Of a DNA stretch of 52,373 nt, positions 1 through 7,450 are shown piece by piece. The stretch comes from an uncultured Eubacteriales bacterium (lineage in GTDB: Bacteria; Bacillota; Clostridia; Christensenellales; CAG-138): contig CADCMN010000003.1 in assembly GCA_902802575.1 (NCBI GenBank), positions 1 to 52,373 of the forward strand, in the 5' to 3' direction. Made by a program: the position numbers and the translations under genes. Numbering within the stretch: position 1 is the first letter of the stretch; every line of letters starts with the position of its first letter. Under the pieces are notes generated by a model, which saw only the letters and a program-made list of their open reading frames with translations, made no database searches and was not told the DNA's origin.

Positions 1-735
1 ATGGAGCCCTCCCACTTCATGTACGCTCTGCCCTATGAGCTCTACAAGCAGTACGGCGTCCGCCGCTACGGCTTCCACGGCACCTCCCACAAGTATGTGA
101 CGGGCCGCGCTCTGAAGCTCCTCGATAATCCCAACGCCAAGGTCATCACCTGCCATCTGGGCAACGGATCCTCCATCTCCTGCTCCGTTGCCGGCAAGTG
201 CGTGGACACCTCCATGGGCCTCACGCCCCTGGAAGGCCTGCCCATGGGCACCCGCTGCGGCAGCATCGACCCCGCCATCCTGCCCTACCTCATGAAGCGG
301 ATGAACATCACCGCCGCCGAGATGGACACCATTATGAACAAGAAGAGCGGCATGCTGGGCATCTCCGGCGTGTCCTCCGACTTCCGTGATCTGGGCGCCG
401 CCGCTGCCGAAGGCAACGAGCGGGCGCAGCTGGCCCTCGATATGTTCGTGTATGCCGTGAAGAAGTACATCGGCGCCTATGCCGCCGCCATGGGCGGGGT
501 GGATGCCATCGTGTTCACCGCCGGCGTGGGCGAGAACGACAGGGGCGTCCGGGAGAAGGTCCTGGCGAACATGGAATTCCTGGGCGTCATCCCCGACGTG
601 GAGTACAACCGCAACGGCCCCCGCGGCGAGGAGATCTGCATCAGCAAGCCTGAGAGCAAGGTCAAGGTATTCGTCATCCCCACGGATGAGGAGATGGCCA
701 TCGCCCGCGACACCGCCGAGATCGCCTGCAAATAA
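1..735 (+). CDS. ackA: Acetate kinase, C-terminal part (5' end outside window)
   Basis: Acetate kinase interconverts acetyl phosphate + ADP and acetate + ATP in the cytosol, the ATP-yielding last step of acetate fermentation. The 244 visible residues match the second half of the roughly 400-residue family: [10 protein letters not shown] near residue 25, [10 protein letters not shown] near 52, the [16 protein letters not shown] segment, and FTAGVGEND near the C-terminus. The frame is open from base 1 and the first ATG is internal to the known fold, so the gene is truncated by the window edge, not broken. A perfect hairpin and a larger folded element follow the stop codon. Identity is clear from family motifs; no regulation is visible because the promoter lies outside. 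Confidence 0.95.
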   Translation: MEPSHFMYALPYELYKQYGVRRYGFHGTSHKYVTGRALKLLDNPNAKVITCHLGNGSSISCSVAGKCVDTSMGLTPLEGLPMGTRCGSIDPAILPYLMKRMNITAAEMDTIMNKKSGMLGISGVSSDFRDLGAAAAEGNERAQLALDMFVYAVKKYIGAYAAAMGGVDAIVFTAGVGENDRGVREKVLANMEFLGVIPDVEYNRNGPRGEEICISKPESKVKVFVIPTDEEMAIARDTAEIACK

Positions 736-744
736 CGAATGTCC

Positions 745-775
745 TCAGCTTGTCAAAAGGTTTTTGACAAGCTGA
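745..775. repeat. Palindromic repeat, copy 1
   Basis: A perfect inverted repeat: a 14-bp arm (745-758, tcagcttgtcaaaa) and its complement (762-775) around a 3-nt loop, just after the ackA stop. A near-identical copy lies at 31869-31900, also downstream of a gene. It could act as a terminator hairpin or be a small dispersed palindromic element. Confidence 0.7.
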
Positions 776-776
776 T

Positions 777-1004
777 CAGACTGCCAAGAAGGTGTGTCAG
801 AAGCCGCGTTATTCGCCCCGAAGCTGTACAAAGGTACCGCGAGAGGGCGAAAACGCGGCTAATTTGCGGCGACAGGTTTGAAGAGAAAGGGCGCTGAGCC
901 CTTTCCACCTATGCTTTGGTTCAGGATTCCATCCCGCCGCAAATGGTCTGGCACCTTTATTGGCAGTCTGTGGGCTTCTTCCTCTTGCGGAAGGAGCCCT
1001 TTTT
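777..1004 (+). ncRNA. Putative structured RNA or small palindromic mobile element
   Basis: No convincing gene lies here, but the sequence folds tightly. An outer helix pairs 777-794 with 952-970 (10 perfect pairs, then 7 more with one mismatch and one bulge). Inside, 802-818 pairs with 845-860 (16 pairs, one bulged A), 862-871 pairs perfectly with 935-944, and 885-892 pairs with 898-905. A hairpin (972-982 with 989-999) followed by TTTTT ends it. Together this is a three-way junction closed by a long stem plus a rho-independent terminator. It lacks the hallmark motifs of SRP RNA, tmRNA, RNase P RNA and 6S RNA. The outer helix could instead be terminal inverted repeats of a non-autonomous element. 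The pairing is seen; the function is unknown. Confidence 0.5.
972..1004 (+). terminator. Rho-independent terminator
   Basis: An 11-bp stem with one G-U pair (972-982 with 989-999), a 6-nt loop and five T's at 1000-1004. It closes the folded element downstream of ackA. Confidence 0.75.
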
Positions 1005-1037
1005 CGATACAATGTGAGAGGAAGGGGATTGGGATGT

Positions 1038-1490
1038 ATGGTAGTTTATCGACTTATGCATTGCATAGGGTGGTCACCGTATGGCTGGAATGAAAACTCG
1101 ATCATGATCGGTTATTTTGATTCGGAGACCAAATGCTGGGAAACGGTTCGCAGCTTGCTGCCTATGCCGGGGTATTGTGATCATCCCGATTCTTTTCGCG
1201 TATTTATAGACAGGCTTCCCGATATAAAAGGGAACTCATTGCCGGACACTGTTTTTGAAGTCACCTCTGAAAGGATCACAGATGAAGCGAATTATGTGGC
1301 GTACGAATCTTTTTTAGGGGTTTATGCGCATGAGAGATCAGCGATGAATCGCATCGCAAAATGTGAAAAGAGGATGAAAAACAGAAAGCAGAAAACGGTG
1401 TTTTATTGTACTCCGTATGCTGTCAACGAAGTGCATTGGCGGGAAGGTTTTGATATGTATACCTGGACGTGGAAAGAGCATCAAGAATAA
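1038..1490 (+). CDS. Orphan hypothetical protein, AT-richer than neighbours
   Basis: I do not recognise this 150-residue protein. The start at 1038 is chosen because a purine-rich GGAAGGGG stretch sits about 10 bases upstream; 1104 is an alternative. The sequence is rich in Tyr, Trp, Cys and acidic residues and ends in a basic then aromatic tail (NRKQKTVFYC, TWTWKEHQE). There is no signal peptide or membrane segment. Codon use is visibly more A/T-rich than that of ackA and recJ, with many third-position A or T, which suggests recent acquisition. It lies alone between the folded element and recJ. A small immunity-type or accessory protein is possible, but nothing in the sequence proves it. Confidence 0.6.
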   Translation: MVVYRLMHCIGWSPYGWNENSIMIGYFDSETKCWETVRSLLPMPGYCDHPDSFRVFIDRLPDIKGNSLPDTVFEVTSERITDEANYVAYESFLGVYAHERSAMNRIAKCEKRMKNRKQKTVFYCTPYAVNEVHWREGFDMYTWTWKEHQE

Positions 1491-1550
1491 AGGGTCGTTT
1501 ACCAGATTTGATGCCATAAAATATACAAATAAACGAAACGGATAATACCC

Positions 1551-3557
1551 ATGAACTTTGTTTGCAGCGATACAACCGCATACGATCCCTTTTTGGTTGA
1601 GCGTCTTTCCGCCCGTTTCTCCCTGTCGCCCGTGGCCGTTCGGGCTTTGCTGCGCAGGAACTTGAACACGCCGGAAGCGATCGAGGCCTTTCTCCATCCC
1701 GAAGCGCAGCCCCTGCCCGACTGGCGGGAGATGAAAGGCGTGGCCGAGGCCGCCCGGCTCATTCGGCAGGCCGTACAGGATGGGAAGCGCATCTGCGTCT
1801 ACGGGGATTACGACGCCGACGGCGTCAGCGCCTCCGCCATCCTGTACCGATGCCTGAGGAAGCTGGGGGCGGACGTGAGCTGCTATATCCCTTCCCGTCA
1901 TTTGGAGGGGTATGGACTTAACGAGACCGCCGTCCGAAAGCTGGCCGAGGCGGGCACGGATATGCTTGTCACCGTGGACAACGGCATCTCCGCCATTGGG
2001 GAGACAGCCCTGGCCAGATCCCTGGGCATGACGGTCGTCGTGACGGACCATCACCGCAGCGGCGAGGAACAGCCGGAAGCGGACGCCCTCGTCTCCGTTT
2101 CCGAGGGGGACTTCCGCGACCGGGTGGGGGATCTTTGCGGGGCGGGCGTGGCCTGGCTCCTGGCCTGCGCTCTGGAGGAAGGTGAGGGAGAGGCGTATCT
2201 CCCCTTTGTGGCCGTGGCCACGGTGGCCGATATTGTGTCTTTGACGGGCGCCAATCGGACGCTGGTGACCCGGGGCATGCCCCTGGTGCGCCGGCAGCCG
2301 GGGCTTTCCGCCCTGCTGGAGGCTGCCGGGGCGGGGGACGGCCCCGTGACCGAGGCCACCCTGGGCTTTTTGATCGCGCCCCGGCTCAACGCCGCCGGCC
2401 GCATGGGCAAGGCGGACGACGCCTTTCGGCTGCTCGTCGAGGACGATCCCCAAATGGCCGCATACCTTGCCAGGGCCCTGGACGAAAACAACCAGGCCCG
2501 TCGGAACGAGGAGCAGCGTATATTTACGGAGTGCCTGGCCTTGGCGCCTACGGGCGGCGAAGACAGCTTTCTGATGCTCTCGGGACGGGGCTGGAACGTG
2601 GGCGTCATCGGCATCGTGGCCGCCCGGCTGACGGAGCTGTTCTATAAGCCGGTGATCCTTCTGACAGAGGTGGAGCCGGGCGTCTATACGGGTTCCGCCC
2701 GCAGCATCCCGGAGATCGACCTCTTTGCCCTTCTTTCCGAAGGGAAGGATCACTATATCCGCTTCGGCGGCCATGCGGGGGCGGCGGGGCTGACCCTGCG
2801 CGGGGAGGAGATAGAGACGGTACGGGCGCTGCTGAAAACGGCCTACGCCCATCAGCTGCCGGAGGGGCCGCCGGAAAAGAGCGTAAGGTTTGAGGAAGCC
2901 CTGCCCCTTGGAGCCTGCACGGTGGAGCTTATCGAAGAGCTGGGCCGCTTCGCGCCCTTCGGCCAGGGGAATCCGGAGCCTCAGTTCCTGGTTCAGGGAG
3001 AACTGAGCGGCGTTGCCTATCTGGGCCAGGGAAAGAAGCATGTGGCGGGATTTCTCAGCGACGGGACCAGTCGCCTGCGGATCGTCGGCTTTTCCCAGGG
3101 CGCCGAGTACGCCCGCTGGCAGCATGCGGGGCGGGCGGAAGCCGTTTGCACCCTGCAGCGAAACGATTTTCGGGCCAGGTCCGCCTGCGAGCTCATTTGT
3201 TTGGGCCTTTCTCCCCGGAAAAGCTTGCAATCTTCCCGGGAGTATACTATAATAAAAACCGCTTTTTTGCGGGCCGTGGCGGCGGAGGATTCAACAGCGC
3301 TGCCGGGGTTAGTCCAGAAGCTGCTGCGGTTTTTCCCCTTCCGACTGTCCGAGGATGAGCTTAGACCCATCTACCTGTCTCTCGTCAGGTCCGCCAGGGA
3401 GGGACGAATGCCGGAACGGGATGAAGAGCTGGCGGCCGCCCTCATCTTTAAGGAGCTGGGCTTCTTCGAGCCGGCGGCGGGGCTGACCCTTGCCGCTCAC
3501 GTCAAACGCCGCAGCTGTGCGGAAAGTCAGTTATTTATGGCGCTGTCCATGCGATAG
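1551..3557 (+). CDS. recJ: Single-stranded-DNA-specific exonuclease RecJ
   Basis: RecJ is a 5'-3' single-strand exonuclease of the DHH/DHHA1 superfamily, used in recombination and base-excision or mismatch repair. The 668-residue product shows DYDADG at about 86-91, VDNG at about 142, TDHHR at about 165, RLNAAGRMG in the middle, and RFGGHAGAAGL of the DHHA1 domain, followed by the OB-fold region and the extended C-terminus usual in Firmicutes. Metal-binding Asp and His residues are all present. The start lacks a clear ribosome binding site: an AT-rich tract with GATAAT sits directly before the ATG. apt follows 22 bp downstream, so the two are probably cotranscribed. Confidence 0.95.
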   Translation: MNFVCSDTTAYDPFLVERLSARFSLSPVAVRALLRRNLNTPEAIEAFLHPEAQPLPDWREMKGVAEAARLIRQAVQDGKRICVYGDYDADGVSASAILYRCLRKLGADVSCYIPSRHLEGYGLNETAVRKLAEAGTDMLVTVDNGISAIGETALARSLGMTVVVTDHHRSGEEQPEADALVSVSEGDFRDRVGDLCGAGVAWLLACALEEGEGEAYLPFVAVATVADIVSLTGANRTLVTRGMPLVRRQPGLSALLEAAGAGDGPVTEATLGFLIAPRLNAAGRMGKADDAFRLLVEDDPQMAAYLARALDENNQARRNEEQRIFTECLALAPTGGEDSFLMLSGRGWNVGVIGIVAARLTELFYKPVILLTEVEPGVYTGSARSIPEIDLFALLSEGKDHYIRFGGHAGAAGLTLRGEEIETVRALLKTAYAHQLPEGPPEKSVRFEEALPLGACTVELIEELGRFAPFGQGNPEPQFLVQGELSGVAYLGQGKKHVAGFLSDGTSRLRIVGFSQGAEYARWQHAGRAEAVCTLQRNDFRARSACELICLGLSPRKSLQSSREYTIIKTAFLRAVAAEDSTALPGLVQKLLRFFPFRLSEDELRPIYLSLVRSAREGRMPERDEELAAALIFKELGFFEPAAGLTLAAHVKRRSCAESQLFMALSMR

Positions 3558-3579
3558 CCGCCGTTAAGGAGGATAATTT

Positions 3580-4092
3580 ATGGAACTCAAGGACTACGTA
3601 CGGTCGATCCCCGATTTCCCCAAAGAGGGCATTCTGTTTCGGGATATCACGCCCTTGCTGGGAAACAAGGACGCCTTTCAGGAGATGGTGAACCGGATGG
3701 CGGATTTCCTGCGGGACAAGAACATCGATCTTATCATCGCCCCGGAAGCCCGCGGCTTCATCTTCAGCGCCTCCGTAGCCTATGCTCTGAACGTGGGCAT
3801 GGTCCTGGCCCGCAAGCCCGGCAAGCTCCCCTACACCACCGTCAGCTATCAGTACGGCCTTGAGTACGGCACAGATGAGCTGCATATGCATATCGACTCC
3901 GTGAAGCCCGGTCAGAGGGTGGCCGTGGTGGACGACCTTCTGGCCACCGGCGGCACTGCCCTTGCCTGCGCCAAGCTCTGCGAGAAGGCCGGCGGCGTCG
4001 TGGCGGCCTGCTGCTTCGCCATCGAGCTCACCGACCTGCCCGGTCGGGAAGCCCTGAAGGACTACGAGGTAGACACCGTACTCAAATACTAA
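3580..4092 (+). CDS. apt: Adenine phosphoribosyltransferase
   Basis: Converts adenine and PRPP to AMP in purine salvage (cytosol, usually a homodimer). The 170-residue length is typical. The type-I PRT signature VVDDLLATGGT, which binds the ribose phosphate of PRPP, is at about 116-126, and the N-terminal IPDFPKEGILFRDITPLL is characteristic of Apt rather than other PRTases. A good ribosome binding site (AAGGAGGATAATTT) precedes the ATG. Firmicutes often have the order recJ-apt-relA, as here. A hairpin with a short T-run follows (4113-4141). Confidence 0.96.
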   Translation: MELKDYVRSIPDFPKEGILFRDITPLLGNKDAFQEMVNRMADFLRDKNIDLIIAPEARGFIFSASVAYALNVGMVLARKPGKLPYTTVSYQYGLEYGTDELHMHIDSVKPGQRVAVVDDLLATGGTALACAKLCEKAGGVVAACCFAIELTDLPGREALKDYEVDTVLKY

Positions 4093-4112
4093 TCGAATAG
4101 GAGCGCACAACA

Positions 4113-4141
4113 GGGATCAGCGTCAGCGTTGATCCCCTTTT
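4113..4141 (+). terminator. Probable terminator or attenuator between apt and rel
   Basis: A 10-bp stem with one G-U pair (4113-4122 with 4127-4136), TCAG loop, followed by CTTTT. It leaves only about 10 bases before the assigned rel start, so rel is either reached by read-through or starts further in. Confidence 0.6.
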
Positions 4142-4150
4142 CTGCACAAA

Positions 4151-6355
4151 ATGGCAAAGGAAGAGCTGCTTCAAAAATTCAACGCCAAGTTTGGCCCGGA
4201 GAAGGGAAAGACCATGGAGGAAGCCGTGGCCTTCGCTACCGCTGTCCATGCGACGCAGAAGCGGGAGTCCGGCGAGCCCTATATCATCCATCCCCTGGCA
4301 GTGGCGGAATACCTGCTGGACATGGGCATGGACGCCGCCACGGTCATTGCGGGCGTCCTCCATGACACGGTGGAGGACGGCAAGGGCGTCACCGTGGACG
4401 AGATCGCCAAGCGGTTCTCCCCGGAGGTGGCCCACCTGGTGGACGGCGTCACCAAGCTGACCCGGTCCGGACAGAAGGAATACGTCACCAAGAAGCAGGA
4501 GCAGAACGAGAACCTGACCAAGCTCTTCCTGGCGATCGCCGACGACGTGCGGGTGGTCATCATCAAACTGGCCGACCGGCTCCATAACATGCATACCCTG
4601 GAGTACTGCACCCGGGAGAAGCAGATCCGCAAGGCCAAGGAGACGCTGGAGGTATACACCCCCCTGGCCCATCGGTTTGGCATCGGCGTGCTGCGCAGCG
4701 AGCTCGAGGATCTGTCCTTCAAATACCTGCTGCCTGAGGAATATGAGCGCATCAAGAGTTTGGTTTCCCGGCAGCAGGAGGAGCGCCTCAAGCTCTTGGG
4801 CACCGCCATGGAGCGCATGCGGGAGCTGATGAAGGAGGCGGGCATCGAAGCGGAGCTGTCCGGCCGCCCCAAGCATCTCTACTCCACCTATCGCAAGATG
4901 CAGCGCAATAACGCCAGCATCAGCGAGATATATGATTTGATCGCCATCCGAGTCATCGTGAACACGGTGAACGACTGCTACGCGGCCCTGGGCATCATCC
5001 ACGCCGAATGGAAGCCCCTGCCGGGACGGTTCAAGGACTACATCGCCATGCCCAAGCCCAACCTGTACCGTTCGTTGCATACCACGCTGATGAACAAGAA
5101 CGGCATCCCCTTCGAGGTGCAGATCCGCACCCACGAGATGCACGAGACGGCAGAATACGGCGTGGCGGCCCACTGGATGTACAAGGAGGGGCGGACCGCC
5201 CAGACGGAGCTGGACAAGCGGACCAAGTGGCTTAGGCAGGTGGTGGATGAAGCCAGGGACAACAGCGAGGACAACTCGGAGTTTGCCGAGAATGTGGTGA
5301 AGGACTACTTGGGCGAATATGTCTACGTGCTGACGCCCAAAGGGGAGATTTTGGACCTGCCTATCGGCAGCACGCCGTTGGACTTTGCCTATCGCATCCA
5401 TACCAATGTGGGCCACCATACCCAGCACGCTCGCGTCAACGGGAATATGGTGCGCCTGGATTATACGCTGAAAACCAACGACGTGGTGGAGATCATCACC
5501 TCCAACACCCAGGTCGGCCCCAGCCGTGACTGGCTGAACATCGTCAAGACCCAGTCCGCCAAAAACCGGATCAAGCAGTGGTTCAAGAAGGCCAATCGGG
5601 AGGAGAACATCCAGCGCGGCCGGGAGATGTTGGAGGACGCCGCCAAGCGTCAGGCCGTGGACATCGCGGGGCTCATGAAACCGGAGTTCTACGGCGACAT
5701 TCTCAAGAAGCTCACGCTGCCCTCCTTGGACGAGCTCTATTCCGCCATCGGGTACGGCGGCATCTCCTCCGGCCAGGTGCTCCACAAGCTCATGGAGATG
5801 AAGCGCAAGGCCGACAAGCTGGAGGAGATGCAGGCGCGGCTCCAGACGGCTGCTTCAGCGCCTCACGCGTCCCATAAGCCCGCCGCCCAGAGCCGGCCCA
5901 AACCCACCAACGGCATCATCGTAGCCGGAGATCCGGGCATGTCGGTCCATTTCAGCAACTGCTGCAACCCCCTGCCGGGGGACAGGATCGTGGGGTACAT
6001 CACCCGAGGCCGGGGCGTATCCATCCATCGGGCGGACTGCCGAAACATGCCCCGCCTTTCCCTGGAACCGGAGCGGTTCGTGCCCGTAGAGTGGGCGGCC
6101 TCCTCCACGGAGGAATTCTCCGCCACGGTGTTCATCCATGTGGTGGACAAGACGGGCTCCCTTTTGGAGATCAGCCGCTTGCTCACCACCATGAACGTCT
6201 ATATTTCGGACATGAAAGCCCAGACCACCGCCGACGGCGTGGCCACCATGCTGGTGACCTTTGTGGTCTCCGACACCGATCAGCTCAATCACATCATGTC
6301 CAACCTGAGAAAGCTCAAATCCGTCATCGAAGTGAAACGGGTCAACGGGAGGTAA
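4151..6355 (+). CDS. relA: Bifunctional (p)ppGpp synthetase/hydrolase, Rel family
   Basis: Makes and degrades the stringent-response alarmones (p)ppGpp on and off the ribosome. Domains in order over 734 residues: HD hydrolase (H47, HDTVED at 71-76, intact), synthetase (GRPKHLYSTYRKM at about 238; RFKD at 293-296, the RxKD form typical of bifunctional enzymes), TGS (about 388-450), a Cys/His zinc-finger region (SNCCNPLPGD, about 600) and a C-terminal ACT domain. Both active sites look functional. The ATG at 4151 has no ribosome binding site; an ATG at 4214 is preceded by AGAAGGGAAAG and would give a product 21 residues shorter at the N-terminus. dtd follows at once. Confidence 0.95.
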   Translation: MAKEELLQKFNAKFGPEKGKTMEEAVAFATAVHATQKRESGEPYIIHPLAVAEYLLDMGMDAATVIAGVLHDTVEDGKGVTVDEIAKRFSPEVAHLVDGVTKLTRSGQKEYVTKKQEQNENLTKLFLAIADDVRVVIIKLADRLHNMHTLEYCTREKQIRKAKETLEVYTPLAHRFGIGVLRSELEDLSFKYLLPEEYERIKSLVSRQQEERLKLLGTAMERMRELMKEAGIEAELSGRPKHLYSTYRKMQRNNASISEIYDLIAIRVIVNTVNDCYAALGIIHAEWKPLPGRFKDYIAMPKPNLYRSLHTTLMNKNGIPFEVQIRTHEMHETAEYGVAAHWMYKEGRTAQTELDKRTKWLRQVVDEARDNSEDNSEFAENVVKDYLGEYVYVLTPKGEILDLPIGSTPLDFAYRIHTNVGHHTQHARVNGNMVRLDYTLKTNDVVEIITSNTQVGPSRDWLNIVKTQSAKNRIKQWFKKANREENIQRGREMLEDAAKRQAVDIAGLMKPEFYGDILKKLTLPSLDELYSAIGYGGISSGQVLHKLMEMKRKADKLEEMQARLQTAASAPHASHKPAAQSRPKPTNGIIVAGDPGMSVHFSNCCNPLPGDRIVGYITRGRGVSIHRADCRNMPRLSLEPERFVPVEWAASSTEEFSATVFIHVVDKTGSLLEISRLLTTMNVYISDMKAQTTADGVATMLVTFVVSDTDQLNHIMSNLRKLKSVIEVKRVNGR

Positions 6356-6359
6356 AGCT

Positions 6360-6809
6360 ATGCGAGCGGTTGTGCAGCGGGTGCTCACATCCTCCGTCTC
6401 CATCGGAGGCGAAATCACCGCGTCCATCGAAAAGGGGCTGATGGTCCTGGTGGGCGTAGAGGTGGGCGACACGGAGAAGGACGCCCGGTATATCGCCGAC
6501 AAATGCGTGGGCCTTCGGATCTTCGATGATGACATCGGCGTGCCCAATCTTGCGGTGGGCGACGTGGGCGGCAGCATCCTGGCCGTCAGCCAGTTCACAC
6601 TGGCGGGAGACGCCCGGCACGGCCGCCGGCCCAGCTACATCGCCGCCGAACGGCCCGAGAGGGCAAAGCCCCTTTTTGAGACTGTCAAGACCTACATGCG
6701 GGAGGGCGGGGTGCCGGTGGAAAGCGGGACCTTCATGGCCGACATGCAGGTGTCCCTTATCAACGACGGCCCCTTCACCATCCTGCTCAACAGTCGAAAG
6801 GAGTTTTAG
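6360..6809 (+). CDS. dtd: D-aminoacyl-tRNA deacylase
   Basis: Removes D-amino acids (and glycine from tRNA-Ala) from mischarged tRNAs, a homodimeric proofreading enzyme. The 149 residues carry the N-terminal MRAVVQRV, the SQFTLAGDARHGRRPSY segment (about 78-94) with the essential SQFT motif, and NDGPFTILLNS near the C-terminus, the cross-subunit motif usually NxGPxT. GGGAGG lies ahead of the ATG. The rel-dtd order with only 4 bp between them is conserved in many Firmicutes. A phosphate-rich MBL hydrolase gene follows 2 bp downstream. Confidence 0.95.
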   Translation: MRAVVQRVLTSSVSIGGEITASIEKGLMVLVGVEVGDTEKDARYIADKCVGLRIFDDDIGVPNLAVGDVGGSILAVSQFTLAGDARHGRRPSYIAAERPERAKPLFETVKTYMREGGVPVESGTFMADMQVSLINDGPFTILLNSRKEF

Positions 6810-6811
6810 CC

Positions 6812-7450
6812 ATGGAGATAATCGTCATTCCCTGCGGCCCGGTCATGGCCAATTCTTATATCGTGCGCCGGGAAGACAGCCCCACCTGCGCCGTCATCGA
6901 CCCGGCGGACGCTCCGCTCCTCTATGGCGAGCTTCAAAAGAAGGGCCTCACCTGCACCCATATCCTGCTGACCCACGGCCATTTCGACCATGTGTGGGGC
7001 GTGGCGGATTTGAAGGAAAAGACAGGCGCCCGGGTGTATCTCCATGAGGCGGACGCCTCCATGGCCGCGGGCAAAGCCGCCTATTTCTCCGCCATGAGCT
7101 ACGGTCTCAAGCCCTGCACGGCGGACGAGTTCGTCCGGGAGGGAGACAGGATCGAAGCCGCGGGCCTGACCTTTCGGGTCATCGAGACCCCCGGCCACAC
7201 CCAGGGCGGGGTGTGCTACGCTGTGGACGAAGAAAAGACCGTGTTCACCGGCGACACCCTCTTCTGTGAGAGCGTGGGCCGGACGGACCTCGGCGGCGAT
7301 ATCCATCAGCTGATGGATTCCCTTTTCCAAAAGCTGTACGCCCTCGGCGGCTACACGGTCTATCCCGGCCACGAGGAGAGCACCACCATAGAGCACGAAA
7401 AACAATTCAACCCCCTGAACGTCTATCGGGATCATCCATGGTTCAGCTGA
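6812..7450 (+). CDS. Metallo-beta-lactamase-fold hydrolase (glyoxalase II-like, YcbL type)
   Basis: A 212-residue single-domain MBL-fold protein. Visible metal ligands: THGHFDH near residue 51 (HxHxDH), GHTQGG near 128, FTGDTLF with the bridging Asp near 149, and GHE near 190. The length and the RTDLGG segment fit the short hydroxyacylglutathione hydrolase-like group rather than full glyoxalase II. The substrate cannot be read from sequence; in an anaerobe without obvious glutathione it is probably another thioester or thiol adduct. Its last 13 bases overlap hemZ, implying translational coupling. Confidence 0.85.
   Translation: MEIIVIPCGPVMANSYIVRREDSPTCAVIDPADAPLLYGELQKKGLTCTHILLTHGHFDHVWGVADLKEKTGARVYLHEADASMAAGKAAYFSAMSYGLKPCTADEFVREGDRIEAAGLTFRVIETPGHTQGGVCYAVDEEKTVFTGDTLFCESVGRTDLGGDIHQLMDSLFQKLYALGGYTVYPGHEESTTIEHEKQFNPLNVYRDHPWFS

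Noticed and set aside
777-1004. Assignment of the folded element to SRP RNA, tmRNA, 6S or RNase P
   Set aside because: The GGTCCGGAAGGAAGCAG, CCA-end, bubble-rod and GAGGAAAGTCC-type motifs are absent.
1338-3230. A 630-codon minus-strand frame over recJ
   Set aside because: It is the complement of a clear RecJ gene; its product is Arg/Gly/His-rich with no domain. The same applies to the long antisense frames over rel, aspS and others.
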